Counted from the first letter of the stretch, positions 8,829 to 19,813 are shown. The stretch is 47,168 nucleotides of DNA from Chthoniobacterales bacterium (GCA_013815325.1 JACDGM010000019.1:1-47168); one strand, 5' to 3'. The notes: generated by a model from the sequence alone, not told the origin. Program-made: numbers and translations.

Positions 8829-10235
8829 TTAGCGATTGCCGATGTGGATGGCGTGTTTCTCGACCGCGAGGGCAGCTTCCTTGACCGCTTCACTTAACGT
8901 TGGGTGCGCATGCACGGTGCGGCCGAGGTCTTCGCTACTGCCGCCAAACTCCATCACGGCGACGATTTCCGCGATCAGTTCCGAGGCGGCGTGGGAGAGG
9001 ATCGAGGCGCCGAGGATGCGGTCGGTCTCGGCGTCGGCGATAAATTTGACCATTCCTTCGACGTCGTCGTTAGCCAAAGCGCGGCCGTTGGCGCGGAATG
9101 GAAATTTGCCGACGCGCACTTTGATTCCTTTCTCTTTCGCGAAGTCTTCCGTGATCCCGACGCCAGCGAGCTCCGGATTTGTGTAGATGATGCCGGGAAT
9201 AACGTCGTAGTTCACATTGCCGGCTTTGCTCGCGATCAACTCGACGCAGGCAATGCCTTCCTCTTCCGCCTTGTGCGCGAGCATCGGGCCGGCGATTACG
9301 TCGCCGATCGCGTAGATGCCTTTGATGTTAGTGCGGAACATTTTATCGACTTTGATCCGGCCACGCTCGTCGAGGGCGACCCCGATTTTGTCCGCGCCAA
9401 CGCCTTCGGCGAACGCGCGCCGGCCGACGGCGACCAGCACCTTGTCGGCTTCGAATGTTAATTCCTGGCCGTCTTTGCTGGCGGTGGCGACGGCGCGGCC
9501 GTCCTGCACTTTGACGGAGCCGACTTTGGTTTCGAGATGGAATTTCATCCCCTGCGCGGTAAGGGAGCGCTGGAGGAGGTTCGACATTTCGAGATCGAAA
9601 CCGACGGCGATGCGCGGCAGAAATTCGAGCACCGTCACCTCCGAGCCGAGGCGGCTCCAGACAGAGCCAAGCTCGAGACCGATCGCGCCCGCGCCGATGA
9701 CGAGAAACTTCTCCGGCGGCTTCTCGAAGCAAAGCGCTTCCGTGCTGCTCACCACTGTCTCGCCGTCGAAGGGCATGCTCGGCAGGTTGATCGGCACGCT
9801 TCCGCTCGCGATGACGACGTGATCGGCCGCGATCTCGGTCGCGGCGCCCTCGTTAGGCTGGACCCGCACTTTACCCGGCTCGGTAATCGTGCCGAGGCCG
9901 GTGAAAATGGTAACTTTGTTGCCCTTCATGAGCGCGCGCACGCCGCCGGTGAGGGTTTTCACGACCTTGTCCTTGCGGTCGAGCATCGTGGCGAGATCGA
10001 GGCTGACCTTGTCTAGGACGATGCCGTGTTTAGCGGCCTCTTTTTTTGCGAAGACGAAATGGTCACTCGAGGCGAGGAGCGCTTTGCTCGGAATGCAACC
10101 GACGTTGAGGCAGGTGCCGCCCAGCTCGCTGTCTTTTTCGATGATGGCGGTTTTGAGGCCGAGCTGCGCCGCGCGGATGGCGGCAACATAGCCGCCCGGG
10201 CCGGAGCCGATGATGATGAGGTCGAATTTATCCAT
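8829..10235 (-). CDS. lpd: Dihydrolipoyl dehydrogenase (E3)
   Basis: 468 residues from the ATG at 10235 ([19 protein letters not shown]). The open frame extends 13 codons upstream but lacks family similarity there. The N-terminal FAD Rossmann motif GSGPGG is followed by the redox disulfide [13 protein letters not shown] (Cys42 and Cys47), a second NAD-binding glycine motif ([13 protein letters not shown]), the FAD motif ([20 protein letters not shown]), and a dimerisation domain ending in the active-site His-Glu pair region ([10 protein letters not shown]). It reoxidises dihydrolipoamide on E2 and passes electrons to NAD+. It lies downstream of sucB on the same strand, separated by about 200 bases with a palindromic repeat. 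It ends in a near copy of the GCCTAACGA word, where CGC TAA CGA gives the stop. Confidence 0.96.
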   Translation of the reverse strand: MDKFDLIIIGSGPGGYVAAIRAAQLGLKTAIIEKDSELGGTCLNVGCIPSKALLASSDHFVFAKKEAAKHGIVLDKVSLDLATMLDRKDKVVKTLTGGVRALMKGNKVTIFTGLGTITEPGKVRVQPNEGAATEIAADHVVIASGSVPINLPSMPFDGETVVSSTEALCFEKPPEKFLVIGAGAIGLELGSVWSRLGSEVTVLEFLPRIAVGFDLEMSNLLQRSLTAQGMKFHLETKVGSVKVQDGRAVATASKDGQELTFEADKVLVAVGRRAFAEGVGADKIGVALDERGRIKVDKMFRTNIKGIYAIGDVIAGPMLAHKAEEEGIACVELIASKAGNVNYDVIPGIIYTNPELAGVGITEDFAKEKGIKVRVGKFPFRANGRALANDDVEGMVKFIADAETDRILGASILSHAASELIAEIVAVMEFGGSSEDLGRTVHAHPTLSEAVKEAALAVEKHAIHIGNR

Positions 10236-10278
10236 GGGAAAAGTGACCGCGCCTCTATTTAGATGCGCTCTCACTTGT

Positions 10279-10403
10279 TGTCATCCCGATCCGCCGAAGG
10301 ACGGAGAGGGACCTCCCGAGCGGCTCGATGGCTTGGCCTGGATAGAGGCGTCGCACGTTGCTTGTGAGGTCCCTCGCCGTGCTTCGCCGGCTCGGGAGAC
10401 AAG
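10279..10403. repeat. Intergenic palindromic repeat between sucB and lpd
   Basis: GAGGGACCTC (10306-10315) is matched by its exact reverse complement GAGGTCCCTC (10366-10375). The outer parts also pair (CCCGAGC near 10315-10321 with GCTCGGG near 10389-10396, offset). The block starts with TCATCCCGA. Such GGGACCTC palindromes look like a dispersed extragenic repeat family; only this copy is in the window, so that is inference. It may fold in the sucB-lpd mRNA and modulate read-through. Confidence 0.5.
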
Positions 10404-10434
10404 CTGGATAGGCTGGCCCGCCCAACGATTTCGC

Positions 10435-11667
10435 CTACAGATCGAGGAGGAGCGCGGTCGGATTCTCGATCGCTTCCTTCACTTTGATGAGAAACGTGAC
10501 CGCTTCCTTGCCGTCAACCGCGCGATGATCGTAGCTGAGCGCGAGATACATCATCGGCCTAACGACGACCTCGCCTTTCAGCGCGACCGGGCGCTGCTGG
10601 ATGGTGTGCATGCCGAGGATTCCGCTCTGCGGCGCGTTGAGAATGGGCGTGCCCATGAGCGACCCGTAAACGCCGCCGTTTGAGATCGTGAAGGTACCGC
10701 CCTGCAGGTCTTCGATTTTGATTTTCCCGTCGCGCGCCCTCGCCGCGTAATCGGCCACATCCCGCTCCAGCTCCGCGAAACTCTTTTTGTCTGCGTCGCG
10801 CACGATCGGCACGACGAGGCCGCGCTCCGTCCCGACAGCAACGCCGATGTCGAAATAATGATTGAGAATGAAATCGTCGCCTTCGATCCGGCTGTTGATC
10901 GCCGGGACCGCCTTGAGCGCTTCCACGGTCGCTTTGATGAAGAAGGACATGAACCCGAGCTTGAGGTCGTGATCAGCTTGAAACTTTTCCTGAACTTTTT
11001 TGCGAAACGCCATCACCTCGCTCATGTCGCATTCGTTGAAAGTGGTGAGGATGGCCGCGGTCTGCTGCGCCATGACAAGCTGGGCCGCGATTTTGCGCCG
11101 GAGCGGCGACATCTTTTTGCGGGTGAAACGTTCGCTGCTCTCAGTGGGCCGCGGCTCCTCGACGGGCTTCGTTGCGACGCGCGGCTTTTCCTGATCGTCG
11201 GTGGAAGTTTTCGTCGCGGGCTTTGTTTGCCGGTGCGAAAGAACATCGCTTTTCGTTAGGCGCCCGCCTTTGCCGGTGCCGCTGATTTCCGCCGGATCGA
11301 GCTTTTCCTCGGTCGTTAGGCGCTTGACCGCCGGCGAGAGAACATCGGCATTGGCTGAACGAGCTCCGGCTGGTTTTGCGGCCGCCGCGGCTTCGTTAGG
11401 CGCGGCGGATTTGGCTTTGGCGGGAGCGGTCGCCTGATCGTCGATCAGGGCGACGACTTCGCCGATTTTTACTTCCTGGCCTTCCTCCACTTTCGTCTCG
11501 AGCAGGCCGGCTTTTTCAGCGGTGATCTCGGTGGAAACTTTATCGGTCTCGAGGGTGAGGAGGGCTTCTCCGGCTTCGACGTATTCGCCCGATTTCTTGT
11601 GCCAGACGGAGACGACTCCGCTGGAAATGGATTCGCCAACGGGCGGGATTTTGACTTCGATGCTCAT
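10435..11667 (-). CDS. sucB: Dihydrolipoyllysine-residue succinyltransferase (2-oxoglutarate dehydrogenase E2)
   Basis: 410 residues. The N-terminal lipoyl domain carries the lipoylated lysine in ETDKVSTEI (Lys43). An Ala/Pro/Lys-rich linker, a peripheral subunit-binding domain ([27 protein letters not shown] in two pieces at about 110-140), a second linker, and the catalytic acyltransferase domain follow. The catalytic domain ends with the DHRAVDG active-site motif and the canonical C-terminus NPTALLLDL. Succinyltransferase rather than acetyltransferase identity follows from the [12 protein letters not shown] start and overall resemblance. The E1 gene (sucA), usually next to sucB, is not here; instead hsdR ends 98 bases upstream. 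Three GCCTAACGA words sit in the linker region (11253, 11313, 11393), giving LTK, LTT and PNE. Confidence 0.94.
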   Translation of the reverse strand: MSIEVKIPPVGESISSGVVSVWHKKSGEYVEAGEALLTLETDKVSTEITAEKAGLLETKVEEGQEVKIGEVVALIDDQATAPAKAKSAAPNEAAAAAKPAGARSANADVLSPAVKRLTTEEKLDPAEISGTGKGGRLTKSDVLSHRQTKPATKTSTDDQEKPRVATKPVEEPRPTESSERFTRKKMSPLRRKIAAQLVMAQQTAAILTTFNECDMSEVMAFRKKVQEKFQADHDLKLGFMSFFIKATVEALKAVPAINSRIEGDDFILNHYFDIGVAVGTERGLVVPIVRDADKKSFAELERDVADYAARARDGKIKIEDLQGGTFTISNGGVYGSLMGTPILNAPQSGILGMHTIQQRPVALKGEVVVRPMMYLALSYDHRAVDGKEAVTFLIKVKEAIENPTALLLDL

Positions 11668-11765
11668 GGGAGGAGCAACTTAAGCCGAAGAGCGCAGCGC
11701 GGGCAATTTGTCATCAGCGACAGCAAGCACCAAAGCAGGACTGGCTGAACGACAAACTTCGCGCC

Positions 11766-14700
11766 TCAGGCTACTTCAGCCCAGTTGGCGCAGAGGAGTT
11801 CGGCTTGGGCGAGGACGGTCTTGGTCGCCTCATCCTCCAAGTCTGGCGGGTAGCCATGTTTTCGAAGAATGCGTTTGACCATGACTTTGATTTTGGCGCG
11901 CGCGCTCTCGCGGACTGTCCAGTCGATGGTTACGCTTTTGCGAACCTGCGTTACCAGCTCCGCGGCGATGACTTTTAGCTCGTCTTTGCCCATCGCTTCG
12001 ACGGCGCTGTCGTTTGCAGCTAGTGCGTCGTAAAAGGCGACCTCGTCGTCATTCAAGCCAAGGTCGACGCCGCGTTGCGTGGCGGCGCTCATCTCTTTCG
12101 CCAGCTTGATTAACTCTTCGATGACTTCCTGCGTAGCGATCGCGCGGTTGTGATAGGCGTTGAGAGTCTTCTTTAGCATCTCGCTGAACTCTCGGCTTTG
12201 AACGAGGTTTCGCTTTGATCGAACCTTGATTTCGTCGCCTAACAACTTAGCCAGCAGTTCGGCGGCGACGTTCTTGTATTTCAGCCCGCGCACCTCGGCG
12301 AGGAACTGATCGGAGAGAATACTGATGTCGGGCTGCCTCAATCCGGCGGCGCTGAAGACGTCGATGATCTCGCCTTCAGGCGCGATCGCTTTCGCGACTA
12401 GCTGCCTCACGGCGTGGTCGAGATGTTCCGATGACTTACGCTCGCCGCGCGGCTTCGCGAGCGCGGCCTTCACGGCTTGGAAGAATCCGATGTCGTCGCG
12501 AATCTCGACGGTATCCTCGCTCCCGGCGCAAAGAGCGAACGCTTGGGATAGCTCGGTGACGATCTGGACGAAGCGCTCCTTGCCTTTCTCTTGCTGGAGG
12601 ATGTGCTCCTGCGCTGGAGGAAGCAGCGCCATCTTCTCGGCCGGTGTTCCGTCGCACCACTTCGACCAATCGAAGCCATGCATCATGCCGCAGGCGATCT
12701 CGTGCTTCTCCAGCATGACGGCGATTGCCGCCGCGGTGTCGATGCTCGGATTTCCGCGCCCGCCGCTTTGCGTGTAGTTCGCCAGCGCCTGCTTTAGTTG
12801 ATCGGCCAGGCCAAGATAATCGACGACCAGTCCGCCCGGCTTGTCGCGGAAGACGCGGTTCACACGCGCGATGGCCTGCATGAGGCCGTGGCCGCGCATC
12901 GGCTTGTCCACGTACATCGTGCTCAGCACCGGCGCGTCGAATCCAGTTAGCCACATGTCCCGCACGATCACGATCTTGAACGGGTCGGTCGGATCTTTGA
13001 ACCGCCCCGCGAGCGCGCGCCGCTTCTCCTTGTTCCGGATATGCGGCTGCCAATCCGGCCCATCCTCCGCGCTGCCCGTCATGACGATCTTGGCCACGCA
13101 CGATCTTCCGTTGTCATCGTCGTTCGGCCCGCTCGCCCATTCGGGGCGCAGCTTGATGATCGCGTTATACATCTCCACGCAGATGCGGCGGCTCATGCAG
13201 ACGATCATCGCCTTGCCTTCCATCGCCTCGAGCCGGCGTTCGTAATGCTGCACCAGATCGGCGGCGACGAGGTCGATCCGTTTCGGATTCCCGACCAGGG
13301 CTTCGAGCGCGGCCCACTTCGTCTTGAGCTTCTCCTTCCGCGTCAGCTCTTCGCCTTCGGTGATCGCTTCGAACTCCTCGTCGATCTTCGGCAGCTCGCT
13401 TTGGTTCAACCCCAGCTTCGCCACCCGGCTCTCGTAATAGATCGGCACCGTCGCCTTGTCGGCCACGGCCCGCTGGATGTCGTAGATACTGATGTAATCA
13501 CCGAAAACCGCGCGCGTATTAGCGTCCGTCTTCTCGATCGGCGTCCCGGTAAAGCCGATGAACGACGCGTGCGGGAGCGAGTCGCGCAGATTGCGCGCGA
13601 GCCCGTCGATCAAGTCGTATTGGCTGCGGTGCGCTTCATCGGCGATCACGATGATGTTGCGGCGCTCGGAGAGGAGCGGCGCTTTCCCGCCTTTCTCTTC
13701 TGGCATGAATTTCTGGATGGTGGTGAACACCACGCCACCGCTCGCGACATTGAGCAGTTTGCGCAAATGCTCGACCGAATCCGCCTGCACCGGAGTCTGG
13801 CGCAGGATTTCGTGGCAACGCTGGAATTGGCCGAAGAGTTGATCGTCCAGGTCGTTTCGATCGGTCAGGAAAACCAGCGTCGGATTTCCCATCGCCGGCT
13901 CTTCAATGATGCGGCCCGCGTAGAAGAGCATCGACAAGCTCTTGCCCGAGCCTTGCGTGTGCCAGATCACGCCGACGCGGCGATCGCCCTCCTTACCGCC
14001 GTGCATCTTGCCCGCCCAATAATGACCGGGAAACTCGCCGACCTTCGCCGTCTCTTCACGACCGGTGGCGCGGATCGTTTCATCGACCGCCGCCTTCACC
14101 GCGTGAAACTGATGATAACCCGCCATCAGCTTGTGCACCGCGCCGGTGTCCGGGTCGTCTTCGAAGACGATGAAGTTGCGGATGAGATCGAGGAACCGTC
14201 GTTTCTCGAAAACTCCCTTAACGAGTGTTTCCAGTTCCAACGCTGTCTTCGGCGCATCGAACTCGCCCTCGATCGTGCGCCAGACCTTGAACCATTCCTG
14301 ATTCGCCGTGAGCGAACCGATCCGCGCTTCCAGTCCATCGGAAATCACCATCACTTCGTTGTAGTGCAGCAACGAAGGAATCTCCTGCTTGTAGGTCTGG
14401 ATTTGGTTGTAAGCCGCGCCAAACCATTTGTCGGTGTCTTCCGGAATCTTTAGCTCGATGATTCCGAGCGGCAGCCCGTTGACGAAGACGACGATGTCCG
14501 GCCGGCGATTGTTCTGGCCCTCGATGACGGTAAACTGATTCACCGCCCGCCAATCGTTCGCGTCGGAATGGTCGAAGTCGATCAGCCGGACGTTATCACC
14601 CGCGATGCTCCCATCATCGCGGCGATACTCGATCGGCGCGCCGTCGCGCAGCAGACGATGAAATGCGCGATTGTTCCCGACAAGCGATGGCGCGTCGTGC

Positions 14701-14930
14701 CGGATCACTTTGCGAAACGCTTCTCCGCGCGCGTCGTCTGGGATAGCGGGATTCAGGCGCGCGATTGCGTCGCGCAATCGGTCGACAAGCACAACTTCAG
14801 CGAACGAGCTGCGCTCTGTCGCGATTTCACCGCGAGCGAAATAGGGCGCATGCGCAATCGCAAATCCGAGGTCGCGAAACCAGCTTAATGCGGCCTCTTC
14901 CACAGTGGATTCGTTGTAGAGCACGGTCAC
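11766..14930 (-). CDS. hsdR: Type I restriction enzyme, restriction/translocase subunit HsdR
   Basis: 1054 residues, usual HsdR length, starting at GTG 14930, which overlaps the TGA of the preceding S-4TM gene (GTGA). The N-terminal PD-(D/E)xK nuclease is visible: RPDIVVF (Asp145) and GIIELK (Glu159, Lys161). The SF2 translocase follows with Walker A TQGSGKS (325-331), a conserved [14 protein letters not shown] (431-434) and GFTGTP, then the second RecA-like lobe with the conserved LTGFDAP and ARVNR. The C-terminal helical part should dock on the methylase. It uses ATP to reel in DNA lacking host methylation and cleaves it. It is the last gene of the five-gene defence operon. No exact GCCTAACGA word lies inside it. 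Confidence 0.96.
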   Translation of the reverse strand: MTVLYNESTVEEAALSWFRDLGFAIAHAPYFARGEIATERSSFAEVVLVDRLRDAIARLNPAIPDDARGEAFRKVIRHDAPSLVGNNRAFHRLLRDGAPIEYRRDDGSIAGDNVRLIDFDHSDANDWRAVNQFTVIEGQNNRRPDIVVFVNGLPLGIIELKIPEDTDKWFGAAYNQIQTYKQEIPSLLHYNEVMVISDGLEARIGSLTANQEWFKVWRTIEGEFDAPKTALELETLVKGVFEKRRFLDLIRNFIVFEDDPDTGAVHKLMAGYHQFHAVKAAVDETIRATGREETAKVGEFPGHYWAGKMHGGKEGDRRVGVIWHTQGSGKSLSMLFYAGRIIEEPAMGNPTLVFLTDRNDLDDQLFGQFQRCHEILRQTPVQADSVEHLRKLLNVASGGVVFTTIQKFMPEEKGGKAPLLSERRNIIVIADEAHRSQYDLIDGLARNLRDSLPHASFIGFTGTPIEKTDANTRAVFGDYISIYDIQRAVADKATVPIYYESRVAKLGLNQSELPKIDEEFEAITEGEELTRKEKLKTKWAALEALVGNPKRIDLVAADLVQHYERRLEAMEGKAMIVCMSRRICVEMYNAIIKLRPEWASGPNDDDNGRSCVAKIVMTGSAEDGPDWQPHIRNKEKRRALAGRFKDPTDPFKIVIVRDMWLTGFDAPVLSTMYVDKPMRGHGLMQAIARVNRVFRDKPGGLVVDYLGLADQLKQALANYTQSGGRGNPSIDTAAAIAVMLEKHEIACGMMHGFDWSKWCDGTPAEKMALLPPAQEHILQQEKGKERFVQIVTELSQAFALCAGSEDTVEIRDDIGFFQAVKAALAKPRGERKSSEHLDHAVRQLVAKAIAPEGEIIDVFSAAGLRQPDISILSDQFLAEVRGLKYKNVAAELLAKLLGDEIKVRSKRNLVQSREFSEMLKKTLNAYHNRAIATQEVIEELIKLAKEMSAATQRGVDLGLNDDEVAFYDALAANDSAVEAMGKDELKVIAAELVTQVRKSVTIDWTVRESARAKIKVMVKRILRKHGYPPDLEDEATKTVLAQAELLCANWAEVA

Positions 14931-15832
14931 TTTAGCCTTAGCGCGTGCTTGGCTTGCTGAACGTATTCGTCAGCGGCGCGGTTCATCTGCCGTTCATACG
15001 ACGTTCGGAGCCTCTTGAAGAGGGCGTCGATGACAGTCGGACTCTTACGGCGGTTTTCGAATATCTCGTCTTGTAACGCACGGGACGCCTGCGTCACTGC
15101 ATCGACTGGAGCTCCGCCGATTCCATTCTCCCAAGTCGATTCGACGTGATCCTTCAGTTTTTCCAATCGAGTCGCCGATTCGCGGTGTTCGCTGAACTGC
15201 CGCAGACCCAAAACAAAGGCGGGAGACAAAGGGGCGGCAACCGTCAAAACAAAACTCTCCAGCGTTAGTCCGCCGCGTAGCGATAGTGCAAAGACGATCA
15301 AAAAAACGACGATAATTACCCCCAGCAGGACCGCCGCATACCGTCGCCTCTGCTTTGCGTCCCACCAACAATTTGACCGCTGGCATACAAGTCTCGCTAG
15401 GTGCAGCGGAAGAGCATCGACGGCTGGCGGGTACCAATTCCTTAACGACGGCATCGAACTCGCGCGCTTCTCGTACGATCGTGCCTGCTCATCGATGAGC
15501 TCAGGTTCTGGGCGCTTCCCGGTTTTGACTTTATTCCAAGGCAGTTGCAACACGTCACAGTCGAATGCTTCCTGCACGCGAGCGGCGGAATCTTTTAGCC
15601 GTCGCTGCCATGGAGTCAGCCAGAATGCATCCGAGCAAGTGACTGCAATGCCCCAAATCGCGACGTAAGCTTTATAAGACGGGTCGAAGACCGCCACAAG
15701 CGCACTAAGGAGGGCGACTGGGCCGCCCAAGATTACCTGCCATGCGAAGATTGTCTTCGCCGTGGAATACAACTGCCGCTGGGCTGCGAGCCGCTCGAGC
15801 TGCAAAGGCAAATTCTGCGCAGTTTCAACCAT
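14927..15832 (-). CDS. S-4TM family putative pore-forming effector (CBASS effector)
   Basis: 301 residues from the ATG at 15832, one base after the stop of the CD-NTase gene; the open frame runs further back but would overlap that gene. Four hydrophobic segments occur as two pairs: about residues 28-49 and 53-72, then 165-186 and 191-210, with a cytosolic region between them containing [10 protein letters not shown] and CQRSNCWWD, the hallmark I associate with the S-4TM family. S-4TM proteins are predicted membrane effectors of nucleotide-signalling defence systems. The expected role is to bind the cyclic nucleotide made by its neighbour and permeabilise the inner membrane of infected cells. 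It overlaps hsdR by 4 bases, so translation is probably coupled. Base composition looks less GC-rich than flanking housekeeping genes. Confidence 0.85.
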   Translation of the reverse strand: MVETAQNLPLQLERLAAQRQLYSTAKTIFAWQVILGGPVALLSALVAVFDPSYKAYVAIWGIAVTCSDAFWLTPWQRRLKDSAARVQEAFDCDVLQLPWNKVKTGKRPEPELIDEQARSYEKRASSMPSLRNWYPPAVDALPLHLARLVCQRSNCWWDAKQRRRYAAVLLGVIIVVFLIVFALSLRGGLTLESFVLTVAAPLSPAFVLGLRQFSEHRESATRLEKLKDHVESTWENGIGGAPVDAVTQASRALQDEIFENRRKSPTVIDALFKRLRTSYERQMNRAADEYVQQAKHALRLK

Positions 15833-15833
15833 G

Positions 15834-16706
15834 CTAATAGTAGTAACTGGGGAATTCGTTGTTGTATAACAACCTCCACCAATCAAACGCATCGGTGATG
15901 TTCCCTTTACCGCTCGCTCCACATGCGTTCTCAGCTCGGGTGGCCGCCGTTTCAAGTTTGGACAAGGCGTCCTCCTTCGAAGCGTCCGACTTACACGCCG
16001 CGATGTACCCGGAAACGCCCATTGGATCCTGCATGTTGGCCAATTGCGCGTCCGCGAGCATCCTCAACACGCGTTTCACATCGACGTCATAAAGAATTGC
16101 AGACTCTCCAGTAGCGTATTTCGCGACTCGAAGTTCGAGATAGAATGAAGAGATAGGGACTGAGCGGAAATACTTCCACGCTTTGATGAAGCGGATGAGT
16201 CTTTTGACCTTGTTTCCAAGCTTTCCATCGATGGAAGCAACATAGGCGTTGTGCGCGTCCGGACTAGCTTTCATCCACCCACCTGCGCAGTCGGCGATAT
16301 CATAAATGTTGTAACCGTATGCATCTCCCATGTAATCAGCTGCGACGATCTCCGTTGTCTCACTGCGAGCGGTGCCAAAAGGGACCGCAACTGCTGGGCA
16401 GTTCACGTGCACGCCGGTATTTGGAAAACGGATGTCCAGAGCGTTTCGAACCTTTGCCAACGTTGAAGTAGAAACTTGTGTGAGTTGTTCCCGAGGAAGC
16501 GACGCCAAATAGTCGACGTCGCTGTAACCGGAAACACTCGTAGCGTTGCCAAACGAACCGATTCTTACAAACCTGTTCAGACCGAAATTGTTCTTTAGGC
16601 ATGCAGAGATCGAAGCGCGATGAGTCTGCGAGGCTTGAGACTCAGCCGAACTTGGGGTGAGTTTCTGTAGAAAGTCAGTGAAGCCCTGGTCGATACTTCT
16701 TGGCAT
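15834..16706 (-). CDS. CBASS CD-NTase (cGAS/DncV-like nucleotidyltransferase, SMODS type)
   Basis: 290 residues. The polymerase-beta-type active site is RIGSFGNATSVSGYSDVDYLA: Gly-Ser at 50-51 and the metal-binding pair Asp63 and Asp65. The segment where a third acidic residue normally sits reads VHVN, with Asn102 (codon 16403-16401). Conserved helical parts follow: SPDAHNAY, VKRLIRFIKAWKY, ISSFYLELRVAKYA and the C-terminus WWRLLYNNEFPSYYY. It should synthesise a cyclic oligonucleotide on phage infection to activate the S-4TM effector. It starts 5 bases after hsdS. No Cap2/Cap3 or HORMA/TRIP13 genes are present, so this is a minimal two-gene CBASS. Base composition is visibly more AT-rich than neighbouring core genes. 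Confidence 0.85.
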   Translation of the reverse strand: MPRSIDQGFTDFLQKLTPSSAESQASQTHRASISACLKNNFGLNRFVRIGSFGNATSVSGYSDVDYLASLPREQLTQVSTSTLAKVRNALDIRFPNTGVHVNCPAVAVPFGTARSETTEIVAADYMGDAYGYNIYDIADCAGGWMKASPDAHNAYVASIDGKLGNKVKRLIRFIKAWKYFRSVPISSFYLELRVAKYATGESAILYDVDVKRVLRMLADAQLANMQDPMGVSGYIAACKSDASKEDALSKLETAATRAENACGASGKGNITDAFDWWRLLYNNEFPSYYY

Positions 16707-16711
16707 ACTAT

Positions 16712-18004
16712 TTAGTCTGGTGGCTTTAGTCCTCTACTCAACAGTCGCGGCAACAGAGTGTCTCGTATCGTCGCAAGGGTGCGAGATTGCTCCGTATTGC
16801 GGTTGACGTGATCGAACAGTGGTTTCGCAATTGCGGTGAAGGCTTGAATCAGGGTCCGAGGTGGAATGCTGACCGGCATTGCGAACACACTTTCAGACCT
16901 GATGCGTTGATGACTGCCGGTAGTGCCTGTGACGAGCGTGCCGTAAACGCTCGCGAAGGCGGAACTCGTGAAAAGCGAAAACAAATACTCGCGCGTCACT
17001 CCGGGCTTTGAGGACGCGACCATAAACTCGGTGGAGCAAACAGAGCGGCGCATTGCGTCAAGGTCTGGCAACCAGATGCGCGGGATGTGAGGGTTGAGCT
17101 TGGAGAGCAACACTGAGTTAGGTTTCACGACGAGCTTATTGCTCATGATGGCGATGCCCAGTTCGACCTTTGCAGTGCGACCTGCGTCAAAGGCAGGAAG
17201 ACTGAAGTGGTCGAAAGTCTCAGTTGGAAAGTCCCCGGGATTAACTGCATCACGGTTTAGCGTGGCGAGATCACCCACCTTTCCCACTGTCCAGTCCTTT
17301 GGAATGCGGCCGAGTTCGGATTCTCGAAAGCTCGCGGGAAAGAGGGCTGCTGTGGCGGAGTCGAGGCCGCTGGGAGCGCGCCTGTCGAGATTGGCGCGGA
17401 CGGGGTCGAAATCCACGAACCAGCTCTGGAACAGCGCCCGCGCCATCGCTTCCAGCGTCGCGTTCATCCGCCGGTTCAACTCGATCTTGTCGTCCAGCGC
17501 CCCAAGCACCGCCGCGATCGCCTGTTGCTCGGCGAGGGGTGGCGCGGTGACTTCTAGCTCTTCGATCATGCTTTTTGTGAGCGCATTCCTCGTAGCCCCC
17601 GCCGAGGCCAAAGCCAGCAGATGTGACTGGAACAGAGGCGAAACCAAAACATAGCGAAGGAATCGCGCATCAAGCTTGTCCGAGCGTGGCCTAATAATAG
17701 CCACGTGCTGGTTCACTCGCGCCGGCAGAACATCGTTGGCCACTTGGCAACACCGCGCGACCGAGTCTCCGGTAATATTCAGCAACACATCACTAGCTCG
17801 AACTTCAACGTTTGAGAGTTCAGCCGCCTGCTTGTCGTCGATGTAGGCCAAGCCATTGCGATGAAAGCCCTCGTTGTAGATGTTTTGACTCCGGATGAGC
17901 GCAGTCGCCCCGCCTTTATAGGCTTCCTTGCCGCCTCGAGGCGTCGCTCCGCTGCCAATTTTCAAACAGGCCGTCCCTAATCTGAATTTTTGCTCACTCT
18001 CCAT
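16712..18004 (-). CDS. hsdS: Type I restriction-modification specificity subunit HsdS
   Basis: 430 residues with two target-recognition domains separated by a conserved helical spacer. TRD1 covers about residues 1-150 and ends at the spacer ([37 protein letters not shown]). TRD2 begins at the classic entry [19 protein letters not shown] and ends with a second helical region near the C-terminus. The protein sets the bipartite recognition sequence for both methylation and cleavage; that sequence cannot be read from the gene. The start at 18004 overlaps the end of hsdM by 11 bases. No frameshift or truncation is apparent. Confidence 0.94.
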   Translation of the reverse strand: MESEQKFRLGTACLKIGSGATPRGGKEAYKGGATALIRSQNIYNEGFHRNGLAYIDDKQAAELSNVEVRASDVLLNITGDSVARCCQVANDVLPARVNQHVAIIRPRSDKLDARFLRYVLVSPLFQSHLLALASAGATRNALTKSMIEELEVTAPPLAEQQAIAAVLGALDDKIELNRRMNATLEAMARALFQSWFVDFDPVRANLDRRAPSGLDSATAALFPASFRESELGRIPKDWTVGKVGDLATLNRDAVNPGDFPTETFDHFSLPAFDAGRTAKVELGIAIMSNKLVVKPNSVLLSKLNPHIPRIWLPDLDAMRRSVCSTEFMVASSKPGVTREYLFSLFTSSAFASVYGTLVTGTTGSHQRIRSESVFAMPVSIPPRTLIQAFTAIAKPLFDHVNRNTEQSRTLATIRDTLLPRLLSRGLKPPD

Positions 18005-19646
18005 ACTCCAGCCTGTTGAGGTTCGCGTTTATCGCCATCTCCAGTTTCGCGGCTTCGGCAAACTGCCCGTGTAATTCGGCGACGAGGCGAGGCATCTGTT
18101 CCTCAAACGGTTCGCCGTCGTCCTCGACTGTCTCAGCACCCACGTGGGGGCCGGGTGTGAGCATATATCCGCGCGCTTCGATTTCCGTAGTGCTGGCAGA
18201 TTTGCAGAATCCGGCAACATCTTGGTATTGGCCCGCCCCTTTATCTCCGCGCCAAGCATGATAGGCAGTGACAATTTTCTGGTGATCAACATCCGACAGT
18301 TCACGATGAACGCGGTCAATGAGAGTGCCTAGATTGCGTGCACTCACGAAGAGCGTTTGCTTTCGACGGTCGCGGTGTTTGCCGTCATTCTTGTTTTTCG
18401 CGAGAAACCACAGACAAACGGGGATCGGAGTTGAATAAAATAGCTGCCCTGGAAGCGCCACTACGCAGTCGACCAGGTCGGCCTCGATAATAGCGCGTCG
18501 AATCTCGCCTTGCCCGGACTGCTCGATGGACAGGCTGCCATTAGAAAGGACGAAGCCGGCCATGCCGTAGGGCGCGAGGTGATGGATGAAGTGCTGCACC
18601 CAGGCGAAGTTGGCGTTGCCCCGGGGCGGGACGCCATACTGCCAGCGCACGTCGTCGTCTTTGCGGAACCAGTCGGAGTCTTCGAAGGGCGGGTTGGCCA
18701 GGACGTAGTCGGCGCGGAGGTCGGGATGGAGGTCGCGCCGGAAGGTGTCGGCGTGCTCGGGGCCGAAGTCGGCCTCGATGCCGCGCAGGGCGAGGTTCAT
18801 GACGGCGAGGCGGCGGGTGGTGGGGTTCGATTCCTGGCCGTAGATGGCGATGTCGCCAATCTTGCCGCCGTGGGCTTCGACGAATTTCTCCGATTGCACA
18901 AACATGCCGCCGGAGCCGCAGCAGGGATCGTAGATGCGGCCTTTGTAAGGGGCGAGCATTTCGACGAGGAGGCGGACGACGCTCTGCGGGGTGTAAAACT
19001 GGCCGCCTTTCTTGCCCTCTGCGCTGGCGAATTGGCCGAGGAAGTATTCGTAGACGCGGCCGAGGAGATCGACGGAGCGATGTGAAGGAAGCGGCGGCGT
19101 CTCTACTTTTCCTTTTGCTTCGCCTTGGCCGGCATCGGCGGGCAGTTCCGCCTTGGCGACATCCTCAGCGGAGGAGGAGCGGATCAGCACAATGGTCCCG
19201 ATGAGGTCGATGAGTTCGCCCAACCGGTGTTTGTCGAGGCCGGAGCGGGCGTAGTCCTTCGGCAGGACACCTTTAAGGCGCTGGTTATCGCGCCCGATCG
19301 CGACCATGGCTTCATCGACGATCTTGCCGATGGTTGCCTGCTTGGCGCTGTTCTGGAGGTAGGTCCAACGCGCTGCGGGCGGAACCCAGAAGACGTTTTC
19401 AGCTTTGTATTCGTCCGGGTCTTCTGCATTTGCGCCGGCGTATTCGCCATTGCCGGCGACGAGCTTGGCGTGGTGCTCCTCGAAGCTATCGGAGATGTAC
19501 TTGAGGAAGATCAGGCCGAGGACGGTGTGCTTGTACTCCGCCGCATCCATGTTGCTGCGAAGCTTATCTGCGGCGAGCCAGAGCTTGGCTTCGAAGCCTA
19601 ACGAAGCAGAGGAGTTGTTCTTCGAGGAGGAGCGGGCGCGGGGCAT
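17994..19646 (-). CDS. hsdM: Type I restriction-modification DNA methyltransferase subunit HsdM
   Basis: 550 residues. An N-terminal helical HsdM_N domain ([23 protein letters not shown], then [13 protein letters not shown]) precedes the N6-adenine methyltransferase domain, with [18 protein letters not shown]-binding motif [11 protein letters not shown] (240-249) and catalytic NPPF (318-321). It protects host DNA by methylating adenine in the HsdS-defined site and forms the core of the restriction complex. It is the first gene of the operon, and the promoter should lie in the 167 bases upstream (19647-19813). The only exact GCCTAACGA word of this operon lies near its 5' end (19606-19614). Confidence 0.96.
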   Translation of the reverse strand: MPRARSSSKNNSSASLGFEAKLWLAADKLRSNMDAAEYKHTVLGLIFLKYISDSFEEHHAKLVAGNGEYAGANAEDPDEYKAENVFWVPPAARWTYLQNSAKQATIGKIVDEAMVAIGRDNQRLKGVLPKDYARSGLDKHRLGELIDLIGTIVLIRSSSAEDVAKAELPADAGQGEAKGKVETPPLPSHRSVDLLGRVYEYFLGQFASAEGKKGGQFYTPQSVVRLLVEMLAPYKGRIYDPCCGSGGMFVQSEKFVEAHGGKIGDIAIYGQESNPTTRRLAVMNLALRGIEADFGPEHADTFRRDLHPDLRADYVLANPPFEDSDWFRKDDDVRWQYGVPPRGNANFAWVQHFIHHLAPYGMAGFVLSNGSLSIEQSGQGEIRRAIIEADLVDCVVALPGQLFYSTPIPVCLWFLAKNKNDGKHRDRRKQTLFVSARNLGTLIDRVHRELSDVDHQKIVTAYHAWRGDKGAGQYQDVAGFCKSASTTEIEARGYMLTPGPHVGAETVEDDGEPFEEQMPRLVAELHGQFAEAAKLEMAINANLNRLEYGE

Positions 19647-19813
19647 GAGCGTGATTCAATCTATGCAGCGGTGCGCTTCTCAGGGAAGTTTTCCGAACGC
19701 GTGTTGCGTCTTCTGGAAGGCGCTATTTCCGCCCGAGACTCTGGCGTGTTTTGCGAAACGCCTTTGCGGCTTTTAGTGGCACCGGACGACGCTTTTTAGT
19801 TTTATCGATCCGG

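Noticed and set aside
13041..14453. Long antisense open frame (about 470 codons) across hsdR
   Set aside because: It mirrors hsdR codon structure in a GC-rich genome; the translation is low-complexity His/Arg/Asp-rich with no domain.
18510..19601. Plus-strand open frames rich in Val/Asp/Glu/Gly opposite hsdM
   Set aside because: Antisense shadows of hsdM with skewed composition.
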